Assembly: GCA_020466095.1 (NCBI GenBank)
Contig: CM035806.1
Location: 138,804,475 to 138,868,474, forward strand
Reading direction: 5' to 3'
From: Chlorops oryzae
Taxonomy: Eukaryota > Arthropoda > Insecta > Diptera > Chloropidae
DNA: 64,000 nucleotides
The stretch's first letter is position 1; each line of letters opens with the position of its first letter. Under the pieces are notes generated by a model that made no database searches, was not told where the DNA came from, and was given only the letters and a program-made list of their open reading frames with translations. Position numbers and translations under genes: made by a program. This document shows, piece after piece, positions 34,250 through 48,700 of this stretch.

Positions 34250-36347
34250 CGCCTGTCATACGAGTCATCTTACAAATTTTTCGTACATTTGCGCCTGTCA
34301 TATACGATTTGCCGATTCTCAAGTTTACTGTGTATTCATGCAACTATTAGATATGCGTCAAATTGATATCTCGAATATCATTATTTCATCGCAATAATAT
34401 ATCGATATATCGACTGTCTGCTCTGCATTCTTTTGTTTAACAAAAGAATTTTTAAAACTTCAAACAAACGTTTCCTTCTCCGACACACTGGCGATGGCTC
34501 AAAAATTTCTTTCTCCGTTTTTGGATTTTAAGTATCGATTTCCGATATATCGAAATGAAAAAGATCACTCACACATTTCATATTGATGTTTAAAAAATAT
34601 CGATCTTTCTACGTTTCGATATGTTCGGCCCATCCTTCATGGAGACCGTAATGCGCGGATGACTTATGGCACTGCAAAACTTATTTTAAATCTACCATTT
34701 TGTCCCTGGTATCACTCGATTTTTTTTTAACAAAATAAACTTACTACAAAAATTCCAATTTTGGTTATACATTATCAACGCCGCAATTCTATTTGTAACA
34801 AAGATACTATTGTTGTCCTTGTTTAACATCTTGGATTTTCCATTTAAGGTTATATGTCGCGATATTAACAGTTTGACAGCTGATATAACAGAAAAAAATC
34901 TTGTCAAAAGTCTTCGCTGAACATTGGAAGACGCGCAATATGGAGAAATATTTACATGAAATGTACTTTTTGTTTATTTTTTCTTTTTATTTGAAAAGAA
35001 TAAAATATTTTTATGTTAAAAAAACAGATTTGTAATGATTTTCTTTTTTTACTTCGCAAAATTCAAATCTACTGCCTTTTTTTGTTAAAACTGCTGCACT
35101 TTCTTCTACGCCAAGTTCCAACCCTGGTATAGACACGTCAAATGTCGCAGCATTAGAGTGATCAATTCTATTAGCTGCCATAAATTGTATGCCATTAAGT
35201 TGGCAAACAGCGCCATTTTGTTTATTTGACGGCTGAAATTTCCTTTTCAAAATAAAACGATGTGTTCACATCGTAGCGAGGAGTTCTATGTTTCGGACAT
35301 TTTCAAATTAATTTTTTTTGTACCTTTTGAATATATTTGTTTTTAAAATAACGAATACCATTATAACACTTAAAATTAAAGCGTTTTTATGTAGTAAACC
35401 AATATTCAGGGGGTGTTATGGAAATCAATAGTCGTCAGAATCGGTTTTGAAATCGTCATTGATTTTGTACAGATGGCTTGGAAATCAACTATAGTGCGGG
35501 AGCTAGCACGTGTTTTACCCACCTCAGAACCGGAGCATTTGAAATGTATCTTAAAATAGGGAGTCTTACTCGTATATTACATAAATCGTTTGCTGCCACT
35601 TTAGAGGTGGCATTAGGGGGCAAAAATCGACCTCCAATGGGTGAAAAAAGTCACAAAAAGCGCGATTTGCAGAGCGGTTGAAATTTTTCAGGGTGGTAGA
35701 GAAGTGGACAATTAAGCGAAAAATCATTTGCTGCCGCCTGTGTGAGGTGGCTAAATCTTGCTGCCAGAGCGAAAAAGTCGCCGGCGCCAAGCGACTTCAG
35801 TCTTAAGTCTTTGCGGATACAGTTCTGTTATAAAAAGCGAGAGAGATAGAGCAAATACTTAAGACGCGAACGTGAAAACACGTTTGAGTGGGCGTAGCAC
35901 AAAAAGTAGGCGTGGCAGCGTTACGAAGCTTAACTTTTCAAACTTTGGGGCACAACAGCTATGTTCCGAATTTTAACACTGTGGGTTCAAAATTGTGGAA
36001 TTTGGGTCCATCCATTTTTATGGGGGAGGGGGTTGGGGTGGTTTGATTTCAAAAAAATTTTTTTAAATTTCATATTTGCAATGAAGTGTCCATGCCAAAT
36101 TTCATTGCTCTAGGGAAACTCCTATCATTTACCAAGAAATTTATGGAGGTCGAGCACTCTATCCGTACGCGTGATTTGTTTTTCTACCATTTTCCTCACA
36201 TTTGTACTGGATATTAGTACTGAGAGCATTTATTTGATTTCTAAAAATTGATTTTTTTTATTTTTTGATTTTATGCCTGTCGGCTCTTATTAAGTCATCT
36301 ATGCTTTCTGGGTGACTTTTCCTGCTGGGTTTATATAAATATGTAAT
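34250..36347. other. Intergenic region between mosmo and the OGDH 3' end
   Basis: No supported exon. It holds several TATCGAT/ATATATCGATATATCG palindromes (34,390-34,600), a CGATGTG/CACATCG palindrome near 35,258, and repeat-like sequence at 35,880-36,190 with GTGGGCGTAGC and AGGCGTGGCA words shared with the dispersed element family. Confidence 0.45.
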
Positions 36348-36612
36348 ACACATATCGCACACTAATCACTAAGCCGGCACAATTAAAAATTGTTTTAATC
36401 AATTTTTTCATGTCCGCCAACATTTTACTGCAGGAAAAGGAGGAACACTTAGAAAATTAGCATTGATATTTATTGATTCTGCAGTTAATTAAGAATAAAA
36501 TAAATTTAGAAAAAAAAATTGATTGTACAGACGTCGAGAGTTATAGGCTGTTTGCCCAAGAAATGCAAAATTTAGAGTTGTGCCGCTTTAGTGATTAGTG
36601 TGCGATATGTGT
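36348..36612. mobile_element. MITE of the ATATCGCACACTAA family, 265 bp
   Basis: ACACATATCGCACACTAATC at the left and its complement ending TGCGATATGTGT at the right are near-perfect inverted repeats, with GCCGGCACAA/TTGTGCCG extending them. It ends about 45 bases beyond the likely OGDH poly(A) signal (TTTATT at 36,656, AATAAA on the minus strand). Confidence 0.8.
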
Positions 36613-36715
36613 ATAAATAATCTTATGTTAATTGAGGTATAAAATATAAATTTCTTTTATTGATATTCGTATTGTTTCCTGAACTTGCTATTGCTATTCC
36701 AATTTCTTTGCCTAA

Positions 36716-39700
36716 TCAATTTTTGGGATTTTTATCATCCTTATCATCCTGTGTTTGTTCGGCTGTATCTTTTGGTTTTGTTTCTTCCTCAGCCTTTTCA
36801 TTTGCTCCTTCGTCAGCTTTTGGTTTTGCATCTGCAGCTTTCGATTTCGAAGCTTCAGCTGTCTTTGCTTGTGCTGCTTGTGCTGCTTTCGCTTCTTCTT
36901 GCTTCTTTTTTAGCGCTTCCTTTTGCTCATTGGTCATTTTCCCGAAAACACCTTCAATAAGTTTCTCGAATTCGTATTCATGCTGTTTCTTGTTTCCTGT
37001 AGCTGCCGCTGCAGCAGGATCACGGCCTTGATAACTTACAACTCGTCTACAATGATAAAAAGAATTTACTAAAGTAAATATCCGATTGGATGTATGATTT
37101 TTTAAAGATATGTATGTTCAACGGTTAAAATGATGATTACCATCAAGCCTCGAAGTGTCTTTTATATACATACATTCCTACCTATATGTAACGACATTTT
37201 TGCAGCTCCAGAGTAATTTTTTAATGAACCTCTTTAAATATTTTCATTCCCACATCCAAAATTTTTCCCCCTAGGGGCCATTAATTCATGACAATCATAT
37301 AAAAAAAAGGGAATAGAAAGACCTCTTATGTAAGATCTTACTTTTCTCTGAAACATTCTAAGAAGCGCGCTTCATAGGACTTTTGAAATTCTAACATTTC
37401 CTAAGGCTTTACTATGTAGAGTCTGCCCCCGTCCCTCTGGACACGGGAATTCCCTTTTAATTTCAAATAACGATTTCCCATTCCATCGTCGATTGCACTC
37501 GGCCTTCATTTCATTTTCGGCACCGACGATGCCAGAGAAACACAATCAACAAAGGCATCATAAATACACCCACAAGGCGGTGACGCAGTCGACAGATTAA
37601 GAACGAATATGAATTATGCTCGTAACCTTCAGCACGAGCAACAAACAAGCAAGCAACACGAGCAGCGGGAAAACAGGAAACTCAAGTTCAGTGTGAGAAA
37701 GCGGTATTCTGCATTGCGCAAGTAACAGAACGATGATGATGATGATGACGGAACATCGTGAACATCAACTTCCAAAGTATATACAAATGTATATAATTAC
37801 ATATCTACGTACATATCTTGAGAGAACAGAAAGCCGAAAATTTGAAAATTCGAAAGTTCTTTGAGCGTTATGATGATAATTCGCGCAAGTAAGAGAACTA
37901 CGAAAATAATTTTCTATTATTCCCTTGCTTCCATGCGAACGATGAAAAGAAAAGAAAAAAAAAAAACATCAATGAGAAAACATCGCCAGTCCATAGAGAA
38001 GGCGATTGCTAATGCGAGTGTTTTTGGCAACAACAATTATCTCGATAGCGTAGCAGCAACCCGCCAACAAAGCCAATGGCAGCAAAGCTGTCTCCTCAAT
38101 TTTTCTGCATATTAGCTGCTCCGTTTGCTCACCGATAGAATTTCTCAGATATTCGCGATTCGTCTTCGCAGAAGGTTCTCGTTTGATTTGATCGTGTCCA
38201 TTTCGAAACGTGCCCGACGGCCCTTAATCTATATATCTAATTCTGATTCGAATTCTACATCCGAATATTAATGTTCATTAAAATTTAGACGTCACACTTT
38301 TAAAGCTCTGCCGGTTTCTGTCACACTTCCGCGTCCAATGGTTTCAACAGTGTTGTTTGGTAAAACAACTCTCAAGAAAGCATAACCACTTTGCATCATA
38401 ATTGAATCATTTTGTAGGAGATGTGGTGAGGAACGTCACCCTCCTAAGTAATTATTTACCGCGCTGGGATAGGTGTGGAAATGACTATTACCGAATTCGG
38501 GGTGCACGACGAATTAGGGAAGCAACGAGGTTGCGAACAGCAGGACTCAGATACTATCGGTACCGCAGATGAAATCAATTTCGATATGCAGCCGATAAAA
38601 GATGCTCTCAACAGATCGATACACGAGCGTCTCAAAACTGGACCGGCGATGGATCCTTTGTTTCCGCAAAAAAATCATTCATCCCTTGGTGTTCGCTTTA
38701 CGAGCGGCGGCGGCGGCGGCGGCGGCGGCAGCAGTAGCAACACTCCTCGTTTACCCGATTATAGCAATGACATAACCAAACTGACTACTCGGGTACCAGA
38801 AGTAACTAGCCCTCCGAAATTCGATGTGTCGTCAGTTTTGCCGGCGCGTACGCGTATCCGTCGGCAACGCCGTATGGACTCGAATGAGGCTAAAGATCCG
38901 ATAGAGCGATTGAATAAGTTACGCGCGCGAATTTCGGGTGCATTGAGCGAGGTTAAGGGCGTGCTGAACAAGTACAGCACAGAGACGGAGGATCCCAACG
39001 GCGAGGTCGTTTTGAGTCCTTCGATTATTAAATTTAATTCCGAAGCTCCGCCGCGAGTTGAGTCTGGAAAAGACAATGAATGTGCACCTATCCAATTCCG
39101 GTTTCTGAAAAAGGTTCGACGAAGAAGCATTTTCAGCGAAGATGGTGAAAAAACCAGCATCGATATTGATAATACGGAGCAACAGAAACCGGAGGAAGAG
39201 AACCAAATAGCAAACGACGAAAAAGCGAAAATTGAAAAAACTCCAGAGACCTACCAGAACTCATATGAAGATTGTAATAGGAAAACTCAAGTTCTAAAAG
39301 AGCCGCTGAAGACAGTTGTACCGATCGTTGAAATTGCTGAAACTGAAGCCGAGATTGTGCCTTCGAAAGAAGCAAAGAAGGAGGTGGAAAAATCTTTCAA
39401 TGTTAGTAAGAAACTTTCGAGCACGCCTGAACATAATCTGGATGTAAAAGATAAAAAAAATGAGAAACGACGCATTTCCATCGGTACGATTGATGACATA
39501 GGCTCTTCTCAACAGACACTGAACACAATAAAAACTCAAAGACGTCCCTCGGACTCCTCAGCCATAATCGGAAAATTGAGTGAAAGTTATCTTAAACCTT
39601 TTCTTGGTAACAACGAAAAAACTCAAATCGAAACGAGAGCTCCGAAAACTGATAGAAAGTCTTTAGAACCATCTGACGCATTGCCAGAGAAAAACAAGAA

Positions 39701-42700
39701 AATGCCTGAAAATCTTTTATTAGTTAAGAAGAAAGATGAAAGCATACGTCGCTCATCGATCGCAACAGTTGAAAGCTTAAAAATAGAACCGCCAATAGAC
39801 GATAATCCATCTTTTAAACTTAAGACCGAGAGACGTCCTTCAGATTCAGCGGCAATATTCAAGAAGGGCATAGAAAACAACCGATCAATATTTGAAAATG
39901 TCACTGGTAGAGTTCCAAACTATCAAGCGGTGGCACTTTCTAAGCGTGTTGTTGAAAACAATGCCACAAATCTTGCTGCCAACGAAAAAAATAGCAACGA
40001 CAATGATGCCCAGACACCGATCGTGTCGGATAAACAATCAACGATGACGCCATTTCCCTCAATTAATACGATAAGTAATGAGACATCGGAATCAACGTCG
40101 ATGGTGCACCCAAACTCAGCGCAATTGCTATCGGCGACGCCAAAGTTATTGGCGACATTAATTGGCAGCCCGATGACAGCTACAACAACAACAACAACAG
40201 CAGCAACAACAATACCAAATGCACTAATAGCAACGACAGCACCTACTACAACAGTAATTTCAAACGGTACGGTAATTGCCCAGCACGAGAAGGCAGAAAA
40301 ATCCGACCGCTTAAAACCCTCGAAGCTTCCTCTGACAACGGATGGTCCCAAAGTTGCAGGCGTTGCAGCGGTATCAAATCTATCGCAATCAAGTGCAACG
40401 AGCAGTCAACAGATTCAGTTGAATAAGTACCCGAACGATCAAAGCATCATCAACGGATTAACGGCAGTATCGTTGGATAAACAGATTTTATCAAAAGAAC
40501 CTACGGATAATAATATCCAAAAGACAGACAAGGTGTCACAATTCAATATTACAATTCAACAACTCCGGTCGAAAGTCGAGCAGCAGGATGATGTCGGTCA
40601 TAAAGACCCAACAGACAATGACGCAGTAAGAAAGGTAACTAATAGGCAAAATGTCATTCATCAGCAGGGAATAACTTCGACACAACCGACTGAAGTGCCA
40701 AATTCATCGACGCAGGAATCATTGTCGCTGGCGTCCGCTCAACAAGTAGCTGCTGCCAGCGTTGAACTTGCTTTCAATGCCACTGGCAATGGCACTTGTG
40801 CTGTCCGCGACAATTCAGAAACGATCGCGCGAAAGTCATTGAGCGAGATCAACGCATCGAAAATTGGTGTCACTGCGAACGACGTCGCTACAAAAGCGAG
40901 CGCCACAGCCATAGCGCCCGACAGTGGTGTCCAGAGCATCAACAACAGAACAGAAAGTATCGCAGCTTTTGCAAAAACTATTCCAACGCCAGAGTTTGAG
41001 AAACTCCAACAGAAAGCTATGCCCGAATTACAATTGCAAGTGCTTCCAGTAGCTTTAAAGGCGGTACATGTTCAACCAGAATCGCCGACAGATCTTCATC
41101 CGTTCGATGAACCGAAAGAGTCGTTTCACAAAAAGAAATTCAAAAAAGTACTACGAAAAGTGGTCCACAACGAAAAGCAGCAAATTCCAAAAGCAATTCA
41201 AACCATCACCAACAAAATCCACGAAGAAATTAATGTAGAGACAACGCCAAACCCGGAGCCTGAGCCTGAGCCTGAGCCGGAGAATCATTTAGAATCCGCA
41301 ACTGAAAGTTCCGACAGTACAATCGAAGAAAGCATAGCTAAACCCAAAGCAGAACGCAAAGTTAAAAAGAAAGTGATCATAAAGCGAGTACAGCGAAAGC
41401 TCTCCGGAAGCGAACAGTCATTCTTCTTTGGGTCCATCGATGAAAAACCATCCCCCGATGTCGAAACAATAGAAAAAGCCATAGCTTACGTGACGGATGA
41501 CAATGATGATGATGATGAAGAAAGCGAACCAGCGAACACCATCAATCCGGCAAAGAGTTGCATGCGATTACGTGAATATGAAGTGGGTGACCAGGTTCTG
41601 TACGCGGAGCGATACAAGAAGACTCAATTGCGCTGGAAGAAGGGTCGCGTCACCGAACGTATAACGAGTATTTCCTATAAGATCGATATTGGCGGGAAAG
41701 AGGTATCGGCGCACATAAATTACCTTAAAAAATACACGGGACGTAAGGTACGTTTCGGCGATAAGGAGTACTTGGATATCGATTACGAGCAAATCCCCGA
41801 AAAGGAAACAAAACCGCAAAACTATAGCATATGGAATGTCGTATAAAGGAATATCAACACAGCGACCCGAATATTTCGCTCGAGAGTATTTTTACATACC
41901 AAATGTGTAGATATGTGTCTTGTGCCGTGTGTCTGCGAAGTGTAACGTGTACATCCGTATTTATTGAATAATTGTGAGTGTGATTTTGTGCGATACTTTC
42001 CAATTGTTTTTCCGTTTGTTTGCTGTTTGTCACATTGTGCGTGATTTCGCGTGGAGGCTAGCGATTAAATTGTTTTTTTTTTTTTGAAGGATCAAAAAAA
42101 TTTTATAAATTTTTTCTTCGATCCTTAGAGTTATAATTTTATTTGAAAAGCAAGACTGACATACAGTGCGGGGATCAAAGAGTTATGAGCGATCTTAATA
42201 TGGCTTAATCACTTCAACCGAAGAAGAATAAGAAGAAGAAAAAACATCCACATTCAATTTGAAATCATCAATTTAAATAAGTTTTCATCTCATTAAAAAA
42301 ATTCAGTGATTCATTTGCTGTCCGGGATTTATTTTTTTTATTTTATTTCAGTCGTAAAAGATTTTATTTTTAATTCCTCTCGCCTGTCTCGAAATTCCGA
42401 AGATTTGAACTTTTATAAAAAAAAATTATTTTCCCTTGTTATTGAAACAGACAAACGTCCATAATTTGTACCAATATTTTCCAAAGAGTTTATTCCACTT
42501 CGAGTTATAGAAACAACCATATGCGAAATTTCTCAAAATTATGTTGCTCACACAAATCAACGCATATTATCGAGAATTTGAGTTTTAGAAGTTCGAGAAA
42601 TGGAAGCTTCACTGTATTTTTGTTATTCGTAGAATGTACAAAAATAAAATAAATAAAAAATTATATAAAGCCTAAAAAGATCAGCCGAGATCAACAGATT

Positions 42701-45700
42701 ATGAGTCACTTGATTGATATCAGCAAATACGATTGCACTCCTTTGTGATTTTAGATTTTCCCCTCCGTAAGACTATTTACCTAATAAATTCTTCAATAAA
42801 TTTTTATTATATTTTTTTCTTGATTCTCTCAAAACGTAACGGAACTAACACAGCGGCCAACAGTGCCTACCGCCTACAAAGTATACGACACTGTAAGCGA
42901 TATGAATATTATTAGCTACAAAGTATACGTGATTGTAGGCGAACTGCCTACCAATAGCTTACTTTATGTGATGGTGGTGGTAGGCGTTCGCTCTACAAAA
43001 TGGCCACGTGGCCAACGAAATGGGTTGCGGTTCATTCCTTCGGTAGGCAGCACTTTGGCCGCTGGGAAAGTAATTAAAAAATCGTTTTAAAGTATAATTA
43101 TAGTTCTATTGGGTCAGACTATCGGCTTATCGATTCAATGAACGTTTCTCTATTTGATTGGAGGCCGCGCATTGTATGTTTGAAGGTTGCGATTTGAATG
43201 TGTTTTTTTTCTCGGTCTATTAGGAATCATTTTTTTTTTTTCGCAATTGTTATGAACTCATGCTTGTGTTTGTATTTTATGTAAGCCAGTTCACATATTG
43301 TAAATAGAAATTATTTTGTATTGCTTGTGCTTCCAATTGTTCAATTGACCTTATCTATTCAGTAACTACATATGTAATATATATACATACCAACTAATTT
43401 ATATTAATAGTTATTATTTAAGTGACAAAAAGTAAACGAATAATAAGCAAAATGAATTCAAATTTGAAAGAAAGTCTTTGAGTTGTGAAAATGGCAAAAA
43501 AACAATTTGAAAGGTTACCTACCCAATTAGGAGGAATGTATCTTTTGATATTGTTAACGGAGCTTTTTCACAATTTCCGAATTCAAAAGCAAATAAATCT
43601 ATATATAAATATGTATATAAATGTATATAATACATAAATTAGAGAATGACTAAAAAATACAAATAAAGATAAAGGATTCACGACGAAATTGAATTTTGGT
43701 AAGATCAACTTTTGTATAAACTCTGCTTTGGACAATTTTTCGCAATTTTTTTCTTTTATTTCTTAATCCGATATACGAAATTCGACAGGAATAAATATGA
43801 AGTATACACATACATATATCGTGTGTATATATGTTTACGTAAACTCTATATGTATATATTCATGTATTATTAGTTTGGCTTTATGTAAAGAGATACACGC
43901 ACACCAGGCACGTAGCCAGGGGGGGAGGGGGGCCAGGGGGCCAGGGCCCCTCCCGAAGCCAAGAAAATTGTAGTGATTGTATTTATTTATTCGGTAAGGA
44001 ACTACAAAATTTAATAGTAGCCGATTTATACTATGATTATTGGTGTTTCGCCGGGTCTGACTGCAATCAAGAACTACCGTGCAAAGGCCGGCTAACAAAA
44101 CGTATAGGGTGGCAGCTTCATTCTTGCTAGGGCTGCATTGGATAAGCAGCGTGCAAAAGAGATAAAGGAGAACAGAGCTGCCATCAAACCGATCATTAAA
44201 ACTATACTTTTTTGTGCGGAACAGGAACTACCTCTAAGGGGCGATAATGACTCTGGCCCTATGCTTTTAACACGACCAGAAAAAAAAGATGGAAAATTTC
44301 GAGGGCTTATACGATTCAGAGTAGATTCTGGAGATACAAATTTGCTAAAACATGTTATAAATAGCCCTAAGAACACCACTTGTTTAAGTGGAGATATTCA
44401 AAACGAAATTCTTCAGGCATGCTCTGACATTATTACTCAGAAAATTATTGACAGAGTAAATAACGCAAAATGTTTCAGTATTCTTGGGGATGAAACCATG
44501 GATGTTTCAGGAAATGAACAACTTGCATTATGCTTTCGCTACGTTGATTCTCAAAACTCAACAGCACCTCTCCTCCGCGAAGATTTTGTAGGCTTTATTC
44601 CAATCAAAAATCAGAGGATAAAAACTTTATCTAGAAGCGTAATGGGACATGCCAGATTAAGCGCGCTTGCCTTGGTTTCAGTCCACTGGGATATTGAGGT
44701 TGACCCAGATAACGTTATCGATGTCTTAAAAGCCAAAAGGTCAAGGCGGTTGCTACTGTAAAAACGAACAAAAAAGCAAACGGAAATTGTGGGTATTGTG
44801 CCATTTTTTAATACTGCTTCATTGTTAATTAAAAATATTTTTAAAAAATTATCAAATTCTTTTACTGAAAATTGTACTTAAGTTTTTTTAAATATGTGGA
44901 TTAGAGACACCGCGCTTACACCCCCTTCCCTCCCAAACACACACACAAACACTTAGGTAATCTTTCACTAGTGCGCTGGCCCCCCCCGAACGTAATTCCT
45001 GGCTACGGGCCTGACGCACACATATTTTAAAAATCGTAGCAAGTTCTTGAATATTTCATAGATTTTGCTTTTTATATGTATAGCAACAATTAAAAGTCTT
45101 AATAAATTATTCTTAGCCATGCGTATCTATATATGTATGTATGTATACAAAACATACAAGTACGAGAATTTCGATTTGTTTTATGCCCTATTCTCTTTTT
45201 GTACAATTATCTTTGATAGGAAAATGATTCGAAATCTTTGACGATTGTTTTAGAAATTCGAAATTGTTTGCGGGTCGCTGTTGTTGGGCACTTTTAAAGT
45301 ACCTTTCAGCCCTATTGTAAAAGATTAAGGAAGCTTTTCCAAGCGGAAAAAAGAAAGTTTTTCCAAACGTCAACAAAAGAGAAAATGTGATGACCTTTTC
45401 CTGAAAATGTTCATACTACTTTGGTTCCTTAGAATTCGATTCCCCAGTGTGCTTAGTATGCAGATAAAATAGAAGAAGGGATGTCCCGATAAATAAAATA
45501 AAATCAGGGATATTCCGCATAATCGAAAATCTGAATAACCGATTTCAATGTCGAATTAAGCAATAAATAAATTTAAACATAATTTTTATAAAATCTTCGG
45601 TAATAAGAGCCGTGATAAATGAGTTCGGATAGTCGGATAGCCAGACAATCGGATAGCCGGACAATCGAATAGCTGGATAATCGATGTCCGGATAAGCGAG

Positions 45701-48700
45701 ATTCTCTTTATTTGAGACGGAAGTTTTGACCCTGGAAAGTATTTCGACAAGCATATAACATCATGCTATGACCTTAGGTAAATTAAAATACATTTATCTC
45801 TACATGTGTTTACTTTATAAAAAGTCTTAACCCTCTAATTCCTGGCTCCGTCTCTAGACGGACTTTTTCCCAAAAAATTACCAAAAAACAAGCTAATAGT
45901 ATTTTCAGATTCGGGTTTTTCTACCCAAAATTAGTCATATTTGAACTTTCCACTGGAACAAAAAAAAAAAAAAAAATTGTGGCATTACAGGGTTAAATCT
46001 ATCAGACATTATATTCAACGACTACAATTGAGAAAGCTCGGCCTAAACGAGTTTTAACGATTCTGAAAGAATCACAAATCAGGCGCTTTCTCACCTACAC
46101 ATATCGTCGTCCCGGAGCTATCTCCTCGTATATCACAATCAACCTTTTGTTGGGAAATTGAAGTTTAAAGTTTAACATGGAATATAAAAAAAATGGCTCG
46201 TTGAAAATCGTTGATTCTGTTTTCCTTATATAAAATGCTTTACTTTTTATTATTTCTGATCATTAATTTAAAGTTACTTGGAAAATTATTTAAGTTACAA
46301 TAGGGTTTTTTTCATTCCAAGAATTTTTGACAATTCATCGTATACGCCACTTTTTTTGCAACCTGTGTTGGAAAGTGGATATACGAGCAAATGATTTAAT
46401 AAAGATTGAAATTTTTTTTGAGTTTTTATTTTTTGATCAGGAAATAACAATATATTTTTCGAGTTTTAATTTTATATCTTCAGTAAATAACAAAATATTT
46501 TGTTCGAAAATTGATTAATGTTTATGCTCTGAAGATAAAAATTTCTTAGAATGTTTTACTGTTATTACTCAAAAACAAAAATTACTTTAATTGGAGTTTT
46601 ATCTTTTTACTCAGAAAATAAAAATTATTTATTCAATGGTTTTTGTTTATTCCAACAATTATGCAAGCACAAGTATTATGCAAATATTTTTATGGATTTA
46701 ATTGTGGTTCCGATATTCGTAATCTGACTTATTTCAATTTCCCCGAATTTAACAAATCACATTAATACAAATCTATTTCAGGGTTAATTGAAGAAACGTG
46801 TATAATACTTGATAGCTGCAAAGAGTTTATTTATTCTGATTAAAAAAAACAACAAAAAGATTTCTTCAATTTTCCGATTTTTTGACGTAATAAATATAAA
46901 CTTTTTCGAATATTAAATTTTTATCTTCATGAGCATAAAAATATGTCTAAAGCTATTTTATTCTAAAAAAAATATTTATTTTTATTTCTTGATCTCAATA
47001 ATAAAACTCTAGTAATTAAGTTTTTCTTCTGATACAAAATTATGAAAATCACAGTAAATATCAATTTTATTTTCATGATTAAAATGAATAAAACTTTAAA
47101 ATACAGATTTAAACTTGTAATGCTTTTATTTACACGATTATACACAGTCATTCTCCTTTGGTTTATATAGGAAATTATTATTATGAGTATCCTTTTTACA
47201 TTTAAAATAAAAAAAGGAGTTCTAAATCATAATTCTTATTGTTGAAAAATGAACTTAACTCCGATTTTCCTGAGAAAAAACGATTGCCACTGCATCAAAT
47301 AGCGATAATTTGTTTTTATACATTAAAGGTAGCATTAAAAGTCATACTCTGATACCTTCAAAAATGTGCCTATTTAAATGATACACATTTCTCTTCTTAT
47401 TCTTTTCCCGTAGACCTAAACTATTTACACCTTTCAAATAGAATTTTTTCTTTTCATAAAATACAGAAAAAGTGGAGTTAAGTCGTTCTTATTCTCAAAT
47501 GCCTACACGATTTCTGAAAAAAAAAATTACTGATTATCGATTTTTTTTAAGGGAATTAAATTATTATATCGTAGAGAAGCAACTAGGGAACGTGTCGAAA
47601 TGATGCCTTTTAAGAGGAGTTACCTGAAGTATCTCTCTATCTTCCGTGACCTAAAAAATTGTACACTTTCAAAATATATTTCTCTAAACGAATTTTAAGT
47701 TCACACTAGTTTCAGAGGGTTTTTAAGATAATCAGAAAAAAATAATTTGTTAGGAAATTGGAATTATTTACTATTGAAGCACTAAGCTACAAATAAGGAA
47801 TTGATATGGGATTGTTGTTGGTAGAACGAAACTGTACCTGCATTAGCTTTGTTGTGCTGTTTTGTATTCATTCCCGTTTGTCTTTGAAATAAGCAAGTCA
47901 AGAATCTATAATCGGTCTAGCCCGACAATAACACAAACGGAGAAAAATAAATCAAAAGCATCTTATAGTATTCTATTAGAAGGAACAGTGAGCGTGCGGA
48001 CGTATTTACAGCGCTTGATCGAGCGGCGTGATCTGTAGTGTTACAAGATGACGTTAAACATAATACACTCGGCTATGGTTTTAAAAAATATCTACAAAGT
48101 AAAAATTCAATATAATACGGTTCACTGCAAGCGTGTAAATTTCAAAACCATTTTAAGTATTTCAACCCCAAAACAAATTGCGCCACAGAAACAAAAAGAC
48201 ATTGAGAGTCTATTCAGCTATCTTCCAGAAGATGATGTTAAATATTTTCAAAATTTATTAATTTAATATAACTTTTTATATTATAAATTTAACGAAATGG
48301 AATTTGTTATATTCTAAGTATAATAAGCATTCCACATTACTTTCAGAATGTAAATTTTTGTAGGAGTGTTACTATAAGAATTGTTTTTTTTTTTGCTTCT
48401 TTCGTTTTTTTTTCACACGATTAAATCTTTTTTTATTTAAAATTAACATAAAAAAATGTTTCTTAAAAAAAAAAAAAATTGTTTGCACATACGATGAGAT
48501 AACGTTACAACTTTTTACTGCGCAAATTTCATATATAAATCATAGTATATCCACAAAATATGGATATACGATGTTATAACGCGTAGAAATTATCATTTTA
48601 AAGGATATACAATTATTTAGCTCACAAATATCTCGTAAACTATAAAGTATAGCAACCTGGAGACTCGACAGATGGATAGATCTTGGAAAAGTACACGGGA

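Noticed and set aside
36660..37031. Plus-strand 123-residue frame of Ser/Ala/Phe
   Set aside because: Antisense shadow of the OGDH charged-tail exon.
37342..37400. Minus-strand mini-exon ([19 protein letters not shown]) with good splice sites, in phase with the OGDH last exon
   Set aside because: The exon ending at 55,650 joins the last exon in phase and gives the [14 protein letters not shown] sequence expected of OGDH; the mini-exon would break the homology. It could at most be an alternative first exon.
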